This document shows, piece after piece, positions 11,101 to 22,978 of a stretch of 64,000 nucleotides of DNA. The DNA is taken from positions 3,303,001 to 3,367,000 of the forward strand of contig JAWRVZ010000039.1 in assembly GCA_037043235.1 (NCBI GenBank). The letters are read 5' to 3'. Numbering within the stretch: position 1 is the stretch's first letter; the number at the start of each line of letters is the position of its first letter. The translations under genes were made by a program, and so were the position numbers. The stretch is from Rhodeus uyekii (taxonomy: Eukaryota > Chordata > Actinopteri > Cypriniformes > Acheilognathidae). Below the pieces are notes generated by a model. That model worked only from the letters and a program-made list of their open reading frames with translations. It was not told the DNA's origin and ran no database searches.

Positions 11101-14100
11101 GCAAGTACAGTTTGGCAAAATGTACTTGAGTAAACCAAAATCCTTCTGGGGAAAAATCCTGTGGACAGATGATACCAAGATCTTTTTTGTAAAATACATC
11201 ATTCTGCTGTTTACCGAAAAACACAGTACCTGCAGTCAAATATGGTGGATGTTCAAAGATGTTTTGGGGTTGTTTTGCTGCCTTTGGCACTGGGTGCCTT
11301 GACTGTGTGCAAGGCATCATCATGAGATCTGAGGATTACCAAAGGATTTTGGGTTGCAATGTAGGGCCCAGTATCAGAAAGCTAGGTTTGTGTTCGAGAT
11401 CGTGGATCTTCCAGGAGGACAATGACATACTTCAAAAAGCCCCCAGAAATGGATGGCAACAAAGTGCTGGAGAGTTCTGAAGTGGCCAGCAATGAGTCCA
11501 GATCTAAATCCCATTGACCACCTGTGGAGAGATCTTAAAATTGCTGTTGGGAAATGGCATCCTTCCAATATGAGAGACCTGGAGCAGTTTGCAAAGGAAG
11601 AGTGGTCCAAAATTCCGGGTGAGAGGTGTAAGAAGCGTGTTGACGATTATAGGAAGCGACTGATTTCAGTTATTTTTTCCAAAGGGTGTGCCACCAAATA
11701 TTAAGTTAAGAGTGCCAACAATTTTGTCCATCACGTTGTTGGAGTTCTGTGTGAAATTGTCAAATTAGCTTTTTGTTTTGTTCCAATACACACAAAGGGA
11801 ATAAACATGTGTATAGTAAAACTTTTCTGTGAGCGGTACTTGATTTTCCTGGAAAAATGTCAGGGTTGTCAACAATTTTGGCCATGTGTGTTATATTTAT
11901 TGTATGTGTGTGTGTGTATGTATATATGTGTATGTTGTTTATTTTTTTTATTTACCCGTTTAGTAAACTCATTGTCTTGGGTATCACCATGGAAAACGAC
12001 ACATACGCTCGGCTACATAAAGCAGCAGTTTTGAGACTCCAGAAGGAAAGCGTGCCACGTAATAGAGACCTTATTTTTAACGGTATTCATTCTTCTGAGG
12101 TTTTCCTACTGTTAGACTTGTCGATTACAAAACTTTTAACAAATTTGTCATTGCGCACATTCTTACTTTTTTGCATGTTTGTCACACTTAAATGTTTCAG
12201 ATCATCAAACAAATTTAAATGTTAGTCAAAGATAACAAAAATAAACGGTAAAAAAAATCACTTTTCAAATGAAGATTGTTGTTATTAAAGGAAAATAGAA
12301 TCCCAAACCTACACGGTTTGTGACCAAGTGCTTGTCCACTAAACCAGGGGTCGGCAACCCGCGGCTCTGGAGCCGCATGCGGCTCTTTCACCCCTGTGCT
12401 GCGGCTCGTTCATCCCCAGCACGTAATTTGTAGCATCGGTCCCGGTATACGCGCTCGGTCCCGCTATCCGTGCTCGGTCCGCTGTCGCTCCGCCCATATG
12501 GTGGTAAATCCGTGCCTTTAATATGCGAGCCCAAAACTGATGTTTGCGCGCGTAAATTACATCCGTGAGTGGAAAACAGAGCTACACGCGTAAATACGGG
12601 TACCCACGAGCTAATTTTAATCACTCGCGTGCGCGACATCTAATCTGCGCGCGCGAACATTCACCCGCTCTCGACTGCTGTTTTTGCTCGCGCGAGCATT
12701 TATATTTTTGTCAGTCGTGGGGTGGGGGCTTGCTCTTGTAACAGTAACATCAAATGTCATTGGTTAGTTCCCTTTTTTTTTCCAGAGGTCAGTTGTGATT
12801 GGACGCCTGTGATTGTCAATCTAGAGCTGAGGCAAAGGTTTTTCTGTCGATTAAATTGTATTAATATTGTTTTATTGTAATTTCACGTGTCCCAGTCGAG
12901 TTATTTAAGACCAAACTATACTTCATACAGGTTTTCTAGGATTTATTAAAAGTAAATGCACAGGTACGTCCTTCTGAAAAGTTGTAGATCGCTTCATATA
13001 TAAACCTTAGATTGCGGCTCCGGACATATTTGATTTTTATTTTTTTTGTTAAATATGGCTCTTTCAACATTTAAGGTTGCCGACCCCTGAACTAAACTTA
13101 ATAACTGGTTGGGCCACCCTTAGCAGCAAGTGTGTGTGTGTAAAAAAATAAAAATTAAAATTAAAACAAAATATTGTGTGCATGTTTGAGCTGTTTTAAA
13201 TGAAAGAAACTTGCACTGAAACGTCTTGCAGTATGTCAGTGCCATTGTTTTGTTTCAAGTTGCACACCAGTAATGTTTTTTTTTTAAACCATGTTTATAA
13301 AAGCTACTTAAATGCCCAAATTCAACTTAGATTAATTCTGGCCTAAATGTCTGGTAGTCTTTTTCTTTGTTTTTTGATGTTTAGCTCCTAATTGCAGGCC
13401 CAGTCCTATTCCTATCTAAACACAGCTGCGCCTGCTCTAGCGTGTTGTGTACGTGCACTCTCTTTGTGCTGTGCTGTGAAGTGTATATTTGTGCTCTCAG
13501 ATCCCATCTGCAATAAAGTGTCTCCATTTGATTTACTATTAAACGACCCATAGTCACTTATCAGTTTATTACAAACTATCCTTATCGATTGCTGTTAATC
13601 ACACGTGGCCATCTGGAACACTCTTTTGGGCAAACCACCTGTTGCCTCCTTTCTCCCCTCTCTCTTTTTACCTGGCCAGCTGTGAGGGAAGGGCCACACA
13701 CAGGTGACAGGTGGAGCATAGCCCACCTGTAATCTGACACACCTCAGCAGACTGTTACCGTGACGTACGGCACAGTGATTTTTGTTCAACCTCAAATGAA
13801 GCTTTGTCTGTGACTGTACTCTTCTTTTATAGCTTGTTTGACTTGGGTATACGTGTTCGGTGCCAGATAAAAGCACAATTAAAGTGTCCATTACTCTAAA
13901 TAATACAAAAGTAAAAATCCTATTTCACAGTACAGAAGAAATAGTTGAGTTTGATGGTAACTTGTGTGACTAAAGGCGTACATTTAACACAATCAGTTGA
14001 TGTGAAATGCTGCTTTCTGCTCTGCCTTCTTAAAACTAAAAGACTAATGATCTGTATGGTCAGGCTTCCAGTAAATGATTGAGAAATGCTGTTAGGAAGT

Positions 14101-17100
14101 CAGTTTATTCATAAATGTGTTCCAGATGGGCCATCTTAAGATGTTTGAGTTCAAATAGCAAATCACAGGAAATATGAAACATCACCTATTAGCAAAAATC
14201 TGTTGCATATTTTCTTTTTTATTTCTTCCTCACTTTAGCAAGGAACTGATTGCTTTAAAATAAATGCACTGAAAGGAAAATATATTCACCATCATTGAAA
14301 AGGTTAGAAGTCTGATCAAAGCTACATTTGTTTGATCAAAAATACAATAAAAACTGTAATACAGTGATCCCTCATTTATCGTGGTTAATGAGGACCCCCC
14401 CGCGATTGGCTGATCCTACTTCGCGTATTTTCACCTCACGGGATACATCCACTCGTGTTCTCATTCGTCGATCTCACGCCAGGAACCAGTCACGCGTCTT
14501 GTGGGTGTGTACAAAGCCTCTGAGAGAGTTTCTCTCTTTGTTTGGCATCCTGGGAAACCGTTTCTCGCGCATCACAATGAAAGAATGCTGCTTTCCGCAA
14601 TACGGTTGATTTAATATTTTTGTAAAAAAAATGAGGCCGCAAAACTTGAACCGCGAAGTAGCGAATGATTACTGTATTGTGGAATATTATTACAGATTAA
14701 AACAACTTTTCTATTTTAATATATTTTAAGCTGAATTTTCAGCAGCATTACTTCAGTATCAGTGTCACATGATCCTTCAGAAATCATTCTAATATGCTGA
14801 TTCGCTTTGAAAAGATTTCTTTTAAATACATTTTTCGTCACTTTTGATCAGTTCAATGCATCCTTGCTGAATAAAAATACTAATTCCTTTCAAAGAAATA
14901 TTATACTGACCCCAAACTTTGAATCTAGATCCAAATGGCCTAGTTAAAGACCATTTGGTTATATAAAATGATTCTAAACCCTATTATGAGTTCTAATAAA
15001 TATGTAAAAACATTTGACCCCTTTACTTGTGTTTTAACTTTTTATGAATCTCCCCTGCCGCCTCTAGTTGGCCACAGGCTGGCGTTTTAAGAAGAGACCC
15101 GGCATAGACTATCTGTTCCAGCAACTGGCCCCGCTCTACGAGATAGTCATCTTCACATCAGAGACAGGCATGGTGAGTCTTCAGGGGTGATGAGGACTGA
15201 CTATTTACCACAATAATGCCATTGCGATTTGCTTATTTGTTTTTGCATACACCGTTTCAATTGTAGTTTAAAGGAAAAGTTTCTTGAACCATGCTTGGCA
15301 TTGAACCCATTCACAATAGGTGCTATTTTGGATACAGTGGCACACCTACGCTTTTGTTGATTCTACAAACACGTCGTCTTGTACTCAAATGTAATGTTTC
15401 CTAAATGATGCCATTAGTGAGACCTTTATGCCAAGCTTCAGTCTGCTAGTGTTTGTGTGTGTCTTGTTGTTTTGTTGATGTGGCACACTTGTAAAGTCAT
15501 GCAAATGAGCCTTTTGTTTTATTTTATTCGAATGCATACGAAAGTCAATTCAGCTTTTCAACAGTGTAAAAAAACGTCTTCTCCACCATCTTGATACTTC
15601 ACACATTTTAGAGGAATTCGCATTTGTAATCGCAATTTTAGATGTCTTGTTTATCCCTGCATGATATTTAACTTCACTTAAGGGATTCTCTCATTGTAAA
15701 ACATGATAGTGATTCCTGTGTTTGTGTGTGGGCAGACGGCGTACCCCTTGATTGACAGTATAGATCCTCAAGGATTCGTGATGTACCGGCTCTTCAGGGA
15801 CGCCACACGTTACATGGAGGGCCACCATGTGAAGGTAAACTTTGCAATCTGCTTGCCTACAGATCTGCTTCTCAATATCTCGCTTTGTTGGTGACATGCA
15901 CAAACGCACTCTCAGTATTTAGGACACTTCTCTGTTCTTGTAAACAGTATCCGGCACTTACCGTAAGATTCAGCTGTCTGGTATTTCACCCCTACATGGC
16001 TACAAGTTGTTTGAGTCACATTAAAATCGTTTGAAATGAACCATATGTTGAAAACACTGAAATATTTCTACAGTCTTCCAAAAGAAGCTGCTTTTTTTAC
16101 CCTATGTTTGTTTTCTTGTACAGATGTTAAGAGTTTGATCTCAACAAAGGCTACACGTTTTCGGGGAAATCCATTCATGGTTTCAAAATCAGTTCGCTCA
16201 TGCTACAATCCCGATTTAGTGACATACTGCATGCTTATTTCCTCATTTATTACAAATGATTCTGTGTAAAGCTCCTCCATGTGAATGTAATCCAGTACGG
16301 TCTGATCTTATTGCTCAAGTTCCTCTCCCCATGGGCCCCCTCTCCTGAGTGACCCGGGCAACGTTATGGCGCGATGCCCCCCGTGTCTCTGCTGCATGCC
16401 GTCCTTCTGTTCGTCCATTGATTTCCTCACTGTTATGTCCTTATTCTTTTTTTTTCTTTTCTCAACAACCCAAGACAATGGCAGTTTCTTCCCCTCCTCC
16501 CCCCTTCTCTCTTCTCAGGCCTCATTAACTTTCTGCCCCCTCCTTTTTCCTTCGTTAGGCCGTCCGTCGTTAACTAAGTTCTCTCCTCATTAGGCTTATG
16601 AATGGTGCACATCTAACCCTTAAGTTCAAATTTACAATTGAACTATAGTGTACAAATTGAATCAGCTTTTAGCATACATGATTATATTACAGTGTGGCGT
16701 GTGTCTGGAGGGTATTATATAGAATTAATTTTTTCTATATACAAGTTTAAAATCTTCAAAGAATTTCCCCCAAAAAAAAAAGCAGCACAACTGTTTTCAG
16801 CATTGATGATGATAAAAAAGTAGTTTTTGAGTAGCAAATCAGCTTATCAGGAGTAAATAACATGTTAAGATATATAAAAATAGAAAACGTGTAATAAATT
16901 GTAATAATATTTCACAATATTACTGTTTTTACTGTCTTAATCAAATAAATGCAGCTGTGGTGATCATAAAAGACGTCTTATAAATCTTACCTACCTCAGT
17001 TTTCATATTATAGTGTGTAAAACATTTGAAAAGTATTCATTTAATTCAATGTCCTTGATTTACATATTGTTATTATTAATCTCAAGATTTTACATTTAAA

Positions 17101-20100
17101 CATGTTTGGATTAAATTAGAGCAAATGCTAATTTTCATTTTCTAAAAATGTTAGAATGGCAAATGTCTATCTGATAAATATTATGAAATATTATTATTAA
17201 ATTATTAAAATTCTGTAAGGCAATTTAAGATTCTCAATTTAATAGCACACAGTATGAAGAATAGATGGATCAATTTGAGATTTGCTAAATATTGCATTCA
17301 ATAGTGTTTTTAAAGATTCATTTTAAGTGAACATTACATGACGACAAAGGTATGCAGCCTTAATTATTGTTAATATGCCGAATTGAAACATTTCAACATG
17401 CATTTTCAACGAATTGAAAATGCATTTCTGCGTTTTAGTCGTAGTTTGTAGTGTCACACTACTTGGTAGCTGTGAACAGAAGTAGACGTGAGTTTATGCA
17501 TGCATATTTGTGCAATAGGTCTTCGCTCAGGTCACATTTCACCACTGCCTGTCTGGCCTTGTCCACCAGACCCCCATCAGCACACTCTCTCTCTCCCTCT
17601 CTCCATCCACCTTCTGCCAACCCATGTTTATTTCACTCTACTTCACCCTCCTCTCCTCTCTCTCCCCTCCTTCACCTCCCATCTGGCCCTCAGAAGTGAG
17701 AGGGGGAAGTAGAAAATAAATGCAGTCGAATAAGTTTCCTTTTGAAGAATTAGGAAGGAAAAACTTTAAATGCTGCAGATGAAACGAGTGAATAAATAAT
17801 ACAGTTTGTAACAAAAATGTGAATTATGAATTAAACTGGTGACATGAGAAGAATGGTGGTGCATTCTGGGCCAGCATGAACTTGATCAGTTCAATGATAA
17901 CGGGTAACAGTGATGCATGAAGGAAGAGTTCCCTGGTATTTACATACTCACAAATGTGCTCGTTTGCCCAGGATGGCCTTTAATGCAGGATGGCCATTAA
18001 ATGCAGACCGATAAATCAGAATAAATCATAAGTAGCACTTCAAACTTAAATTGTGATATGGACTAGTCACTAGTACGTGCCAATGTTGAAGTGCAAATGA
18101 CTATTTAATTACTAAATGACTAATTATATAATATTAGACTTGAATTATCAATATAATAATCAAACTATCAATCAATAATCAAAGCTTAACACTTAATATT
18201 CATCAATTTTATTAATTCGCCTGCTCTTTTAAGGCTGCCGTTCAGCCAAACAAACTTTGTTTATAATGTTTTCATGTGACCACTGTAAAGCTGCTTTGAA
18301 ACAATCTGTATTGTAAAAAGCGCTATATAAGTAAAGGTGACTTGACTTGACTATTTAAATATGAAGTGTGAATGAATGGTGCGGTTTCATCAGCGACACA
18401 TACTCAATTTCGTACTCGTCCGTAAAATACGGTATGCATATGTGCACACAAATACACATGAAAAATAAAAGAGTTTTAGCATAGTTTGCACTATTGTTGT
18501 CGAAACTGTATACTTCACCGTTAATGAAACAGACTAAACAAGCTAATCATGAACTGAAATCTCATTGGGCTGAGCTGGAGGAGAAAGCTGGTAGAACAGT
18601 GTACAGCGATCACTGTACAGTTACGTCAGTTACACTTTCATTTTGTAAATTCGCAATAGGTGTGGCATTTACAGTAACCATTGTTTATATAAACAACACC
18701 ACGAAGTTGTGTAACTGTAATTTAACCTTTCTTGCTCGTTGTGACAGACAAGTTAACCGGAGTGTATGTATGCAATTTCCTGCAAAATTCATCCCGTTAT
18801 AGTAGACTTACCATAGTAAATCAGAGTAAAACACATTTTGAAGGATTGTGATGTATTGACTCGTTAAAACTGTTAATTTTCAACAGAAAAAAATAATTTC
18901 ATCGCCCCAATGAACCACTACCTTTCTGTGAACTGTTTCAAACAGATATGACACCAGTAGATGCTACTCCCCTCCCCCAGCGGAGGTCCTCGGCACAGAT
19001 GGGGGGGGGTCTGGGCTTTGATTGGCAGGTGCATAGCGTGGCACGTGCGTATAGTCAGCGGCACGCTTCCTCCGACTCGTGCTCCAATGTTTTACCTGGG
19101 GAATTGAAGAGACTGACTCGGCAACATGACACTCTAGTGCCCAGCTGCGTTACACAGCTCACACCCACACTGAAGATCAAATGCACACTAGCTACATAAA
19201 CGTACCAATTATCGTTCAGTTACACATTTTGAATGCGATTTGGGTGCCATTAAGCTTGCGTGCTGCTGTAATCCATAAAAATTTCATTATTTATACATGC
19301 ACCCTAATACACTCAATAAGAAACACACTCGCACTCCCAGGGGGGTTTGGGCGTGTCTCATAGGGAAAGCAGATGCGGGTAATTTATTGTAAATGCTGCG
19401 GAGTGTGCCGTGGTCAAGAGGGGTTTTCTTTTCTGGGCCCCTCCATCTCTCACCACACGCAACTTTTTTCAGTCTCTCAGGGGGATGCTGATGACCTCAG
19501 TGATAGAGAGAGTGCAGCGTCCCTGTCCATCTGCTCTATAGGACCACCACTGAGACAGCTGGCCAAGATAGTGCATGTTTGTGTGTGAGCGAGAGAGCGA
19601 GGACTGGGGGCAATGGGCTTGTGTTAAGTCTTTGCACCCCTCCACAAAAGCATAGGTGTAAATATGGTTCACATCAGTGTCACTCAAATGTTTGGGGGTG
19701 TGAGAGGTCACATTTAACCTCAATTTGTATATATAGCTGTGATAAGTAGACTGAACCGGTTTTGTTGGCCTCTTGAAGCATTATGCAGAAAGAGGTCAAG
19801 CATTACAGTGATTTTTACCGTGGGTAAGCGGTGTATTTTAAATTTAAGTTACTGTACCATACAGCCTCAACAAGTACCACAAGTACTTGTTTTTTATTCT
19901 TCTTCTAATTAATTTTTTATGTTAACAACAGCAATATGATTAAAGAATCCAATCTTTAACATATATTCTGATAGATAGAAATATAAAAAAATCGAAACTA
20001 TAAAGAACATAAAATTGAAAAAGATGTGTATATGTATGTGTGCATGCCCAGACAGAAAAAGTTTCTGTTTGGATTTACATAGGCAATTGCTATGATTGAT

Positions 20101-21480
20101 GAGTCTATGATTGGTTTATTTATTGTAGTGATTATGTTTCTAGCATGTTATGTGTTTTGGCAACAGTTCTTTTAACCCTTTCACACTGAGTGCAATTAAA
20201 CGGTGTGAATGTACAACACGACAATGTTCTTGAATCAAAACAATAAGTCTCTATGGAGTTATTCACACCAGGTGCATTTAATCGCAGCGCGATAAAGACT
20301 TTTTGTTTTCCGACCAGTGTCAATTTTTTCTCTCTCTCTCGTCAGCCCACAATAAAACTAACCGTCCAGTTTGATTTGAGCTTACCCAAGCTGCTACTGT
20401 TGCACAAAAGTTTTGAAAATGTGTAAATGACAAAGTAAAGTATTCAGGAAGAGAGAGGAGAATGGATGTTGAGTGTTATCGTTGGTGTCTGAGAACAAAC
20501 ATGATTTGTGAACACACATTTATATAATCAAAATCCACTTTAGATCGCGGAAAAAAACATTCTCAGTCAAGACACATCATAGCCATATTCCAGGATGACA
20601 ATGTCAAAGTTCATCAGGCTCAAATTGTGAAAGAATGAATGGGACAGAGCATGGAGAATAATTTTCACACATGAACTGGCTCCTCTGAGTTCAAACCTTA
20701 AATTCACTCATTCATTCATTTTTTCAATCAAGGGGTGCATCAATTTTTGCTCAAGATCTTGTATTGACATTGTAAAAGTCAAGCACTCTATAAAGTCTAC
20801 TCATCCCAAAGACTTTCAATTAATTTAAGTTTTGAACTCAGAAGTACAAGGTTACTCAGAGGTAACCTCATTAGTTAATAAATAAATGCTATTAATTAAA
20901 AAGTAATTATTATAGGTTTTTTTAGGATATTCACTAAATGACTCTGTCTTGCAGGATGTGTCTTGTTTGAACAGAGACACCTCTAAAGTCATTGTGGTGG
21001 ACTGTAAACGAGAGGCCTTCGGTCTACAGCCTTTCAACGGTTTGGCACTCCGCAAGTGGGATGGCAACTCAGAGGATCGAACGCTGTATGACTTGGCTGC
21101 CTTCCTTAAAAGTGAGTATGCATGTGTGGGGCAAATTGTCTGATTGTATTGTTCATTTGTACGACTCAATTGACCTTGCGTATGTGTAGCTATTGCCATC
21201 AGCGGAGTGGAGGATGTTCGTTCAGTATTAGAGAACTACGCCCATGAGGAAGACCCCATTGAAGCTTTCAAAAGACGACAAGCGCAGCTTGCACAGGTGC
21301 TTACCACATGTTCTTTTCCCCTGTCAGATGTCATATGTAGTGGTGTTTGCTAACATTGCATGAATATTTTTGCATATACAGGAAGAAGAACAGAGACTAT
21401 CTGAGCTTGCACAACAGAAGAAACAGGGAATTTCATTAGGGACCATCGCAGGTCGTTTCTGGTCACGAAAGCAGCAGTGA
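5142..21480 (+). CDS. timm50: timm50, mitochondrial import inner membrane translocase subunit Tim50 (5'-partial, 8 coding exons)
   Basis: Tim50 is the inner-membrane receptor of the TIM23 complex; its intermembrane-space domain binds presequence proteins leaving TOM. Exons: 5142-5163, 10000-10058, 10146-10265, 15068-15172, 15736-15834, 20955-21111, 21190-21296, 21382-21480 (TGA). All junctions are GT-AG and phases match, giving 255 in-frame residues. Seen: IPDEFDN, then FKYFKDYRQMIIEPTSP, the FCP1/NIF-like domain with FKKRPGIDYLFQQLAPLYEI and FTSETGM, DCKREAF, and a short basic C-terminus ending FWSRKQQ. The position of the phosphatase signature DxDx(T/V) reads ELTDV, so the first catalytic Asp is missing, as in the family (human ELTGV). 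The first exon here is only 22 nt. The exons for the mitochondrial targeting sequence and the membrane segment must lie left of the window; I found no candidate in 1-5141. The next gene downstream is dlc, same strand. Identification is very secure from near-continuous similarity to vertebrate TIMM50. Confidence 0.96.
6224..6392 (+). mobile_element. tRNA-derived SINE inserted in a MITE
   Basis: The tRNA-like head includes an A-box region (tagctcaaccggtagagc) and a B-box region (gggtttgattccc), closing with gggaaa that can pair with the 5' tttcc. Then come a body and the L2-type tail (ggataaaagcgtctgccaaa) ending tgtaaatgtaa. It is a complete short retroelement, younger than the MITE it splits. 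It is not a functional tRNA gene, since the head continues into the SINE tail. Confidence 0.8.
6695..6720 (+). repeat. Poly-C/poly-A tract
   Basis: Eighteen consecutive C (6695-6712) followed by A residues, inside a family A MITE. Confidence 0.9.
7893..8106 (+). repeat. MITE family A, internally deleted
   Basis: Family landmarks ttcagaaatcattctaatat, caagaaacatttctt, gttcaaaagaacagcattta, tgtcacttttgatcaa, then a decayed right end (cttactgact). Confidence 0.7.
10842..12076. mobile_element. Foldback/MITE-type element carrying a nested Tc1
   Basis: A 45-bp inverted repeat, 10842-10886 against 12032-12076, matches at about 42 of 45 positions (start aaataaggtctctatta; end ccttattt on the other side). 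These arms lie outside the Tc1 termini and are not Tc1-like, so the simplest reading is a roughly 250-bp palindromic element into which Tc1 jumped. Confidence 0.65.
10905..11890 (+). mobile_element. Degenerate Tc1/mariner transposon
   Basis: The long inverted ends can be aligned (cccttgacatttttccag at 10928 against its inverse near 11850), as can the inner repeats near the two acaaag/ctttgt stretches. The transposase is recognisable in several frames: WTDDTKIFF (first Asp region), MFWGCFAAFGTGCLDCVQG, FQEDNDI (second Asp), and MSPDLNPIDHLW (third acidic position, normally Glu, here Asp). Frame changes near 11260, 11340 and 11480 and the lack of an intact N-terminal DNA-binding part make it inactive. 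Confidence 0.85.
12345..13089. mobile_element. Non-autonomous hAT element with target-site duplication
   Basis: Terminal inverted repeats caggggtcggcaacc and ggttgccgacccctg are exact inverses. The 8-bp flanks cactaaac (12337-12344) and aactaaac (13090-13097) differ by one base, the 8-bp duplication expected of hAT. At 745 bp it has no transposase ORF. The subterminal gcggctctggagccgc is typical of this fish family. Confidence 0.9.
14286..14935 (+). repeat. MITE family A, split by a Tigger-like MITE
   Basis: Family A sequence (gctacatttgtttgatcaaa ...) stops at 14359 and resumes at 14677 (ttgtggaatattattacag), running to tgaccccaaactttgaa at the right end. The gap is the insertion at 14360-14676. 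Confidence 0.75.
14360..14676. mobile_element. Tigger/pogo-like MITE (TA target)
   Basis: Ends tacagtgatccctcatttat and its approximate inverse (gcgaatgattactgta), flanked by TA. About 317 bp, no transposase. The interior has cgcgattggctgatcc and the mirrored aaccgcgaagtagcgaatga. The insertion point inside a family A MITE is clear. Confidence 0.75.
16870..17000 (-). repeat. MITE family A fragment
   Basis: Reverse-orientation landmarks: aataatatttcacaatatta, ctgtttttactgt, aatcaaataaatgcagc. Confidence 0.55.
18283..18355 (+). mobile_element. LINE/SINE 3' tail
   Basis: Reads gtaaagctgctttgaaacaa, then gcgctatataagtaaaggtg and a short terminal repeat (acttgacttgac). This is a common cyprinid L2-type tail. 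The same tail ends the LINE fragment at 50219-50615. Confidence 0.6.
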
Positions 21481-22190
21481 GGACTCGTCCTGCTCACACC
21501 CACCTTAAACAGTCCCACCTCGACTGTGACCAGCCATTGAGAAGAAGGTCATGGTCAAATAGGTGGACGGTGTATGTGGGCGGGAGGGGAGAATGGAAGC
21601 AGAAGGGCTTATGTGGAGAAACGGCTACACTGCAGGGATGCTATCTTGTTATAAGGGTTAGGAATGGAGCGAGTGACTCCTAAAGACATTTCATTCCTGT
21701 GGAAGATAGCACTTCCTGGACCGCAGACACACAGATACGGTGCCCTCATGTATGATCTCACTGATTAGAAATTGTTTCGGGGTGGTTGGACTTGTTCCTG
21801 TCAACTTGTATGGCTCCCTTATCTTTGCAAGAGCAAAGAACTGCATAGCACCTCATGAACTGAAGAACTGATATCGTTTTCACCACATAGGCCCCATTTC
21901 AAACCCATAACTGATGCTGTAGGCAATAGCCTGATTAGACCATAAGGTCTGCTCAGCACACAGAACATGAAGCAAAACCTTGGATTTGTGTTCATACTCA
22001 CAGCGAGATTCTTTGTCATGGTGATACTGTTGCAGTGTGTTGAGGAGAACATCTCAAACAAAGCGAGCTCAATCTGGTGCTATTTCAGAAATGGCCCATC
22101 ATGTCTGAGGATGTGCTTGTTGAATGTTCTTTGTATTGCTTATGTTGTGAAACACCCAGAATATCTCCAATAAACAAACCAAAACATAAT
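21481..22190 (+). other. timm50: timm50 3'UTR with polyadenylation signal
   Basis: Non-coding sequence follows the TGA at 21478-21480. The first canonical AATAAA is at 22169-22174, so cleavage would fall about 15-25 nt later. Short ORFs here carry no recognisable domain. The exact transcript end is inferred, not seen. Confidence 0.7.
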
Positions 22191-22921
22191 GTGTGTGATC
22201 TTGTGGATTTTTTTATTTTTATTTTCGATACTAGAAGGTCTGATCCAGAGCAAATCTGCTTCCATCCCCTTTATTTATGGTGCTTTAAATGACAAAATTG
22301 TACTGTAGTTTATCATAAACCATAATTTCTTACATTTATTGCAGGTAGTAAAATGTATTCCTGAAGTAAACGCAAACAATGTAAAGTAAACCCAAATAAA
22401 CAAATTGCCTTTTTAACACTGTGCATTTTATTGTTTTATTACGTATACCACTTTTTTGTATTTAAAGTGTACTGTTTTAGGCCTGTTATGTTTGTAAATA
22501 AAAAAAATATAACTTACAGAAAACTCACTGTGAATTGTTTAAGGTCGGTGAGTCTGAGTGTCCGCAGGAAACCAAGTATTGAGATGAGAATTAATTTTGT
22601 ATTCTTTTTTCAAATACTGTTCTGTTTTAATATAATCAGACTAAAATGAATCCAATGGTTAAATGTAATGAATGGTATTTCTAGTATTATTGACTGTTAC
22701 ACATATTAGAAAGCGTAATGTCAGAGTTGTTTCTGTTCCTTTTTCTTCTCTGTTCCTTTGTGTGAATTACAATCTTGTACTAAACCAGTTTCTTTTATCA
22801 TTAACTTTAACTCGACTTAAAATAACACGTACATAATGTGGATGAACTCTCTGACCAACCGATGGCTCAGCAAAACGTTTCACAACGCACACAATTTGGG
22901 ACAATTGAGAAACAGAATGTG

Positions 22922-22978
22922 AGGTGTTAAACTTTTGGCAACATCACACCTTTGCGTTTGACTGAGAGACACGTGCCA
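22922..22978. promoter_or_regulatory. Candidate dlc enhancer module A: T-box and Her/Hes motifs
   Basis: Within 57 bp: AGGTGTTA (22922-22929, one off the T-box half-site), TCACACCT (22944-22951, a perfect half-site in the other direction), and ACACGTGCCA (22969-22978; inverse TGGCACGTGT, a Hairy/Hes-type E-box). It lies 3.7 kb upstream of the dlc start. Zebrafish dlc is a known target of T-box factors and of Her repression in presomitic mesoderm. Motif presence is seen; function is inferred. Confidence 0.4.

Larger units (their letters stand above)
10266..15067 (+). other. timm50: timm50 intron (4.8 kb) rich in DNA transposons
   Basis: Contains a family A terminus (about 10363-10390), a Tc1 nested in a foldback element (10842-12076), a hAT element (12345-13089) and a family A MITE split by a Tigger-like MITE (14286-14935). 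The remaining DNA, about 13100-14280, shows no gene. Confidence 0.7.
15835..20954 (+). other. timm50: timm50 intron (5.1 kb)
   Basis: Contains a family A MITE piece (about 16870-17000) and a LINE tail (18283-18355). A GC-richer block at about 18940-19560 has a palindromic E-box (CACGTG within TGGCACGTGC, 19039-19048). No exon was recognised; ORFs near 16366-16593 and 17451-17712 are low-complexity, pyrimidine-rich frames. Confidence 0.6.

Noticed and set aside
10913..11704. Possible active transposase gene
   Set aside because: Tc1 transposase motifs are spread over several frames with missing N-terminus; a dead copy.
18494..18802. 102-codon ORF in a timm50 intron
   Set aside because: No domain, no splice context, AT-rich composition like its surroundings.
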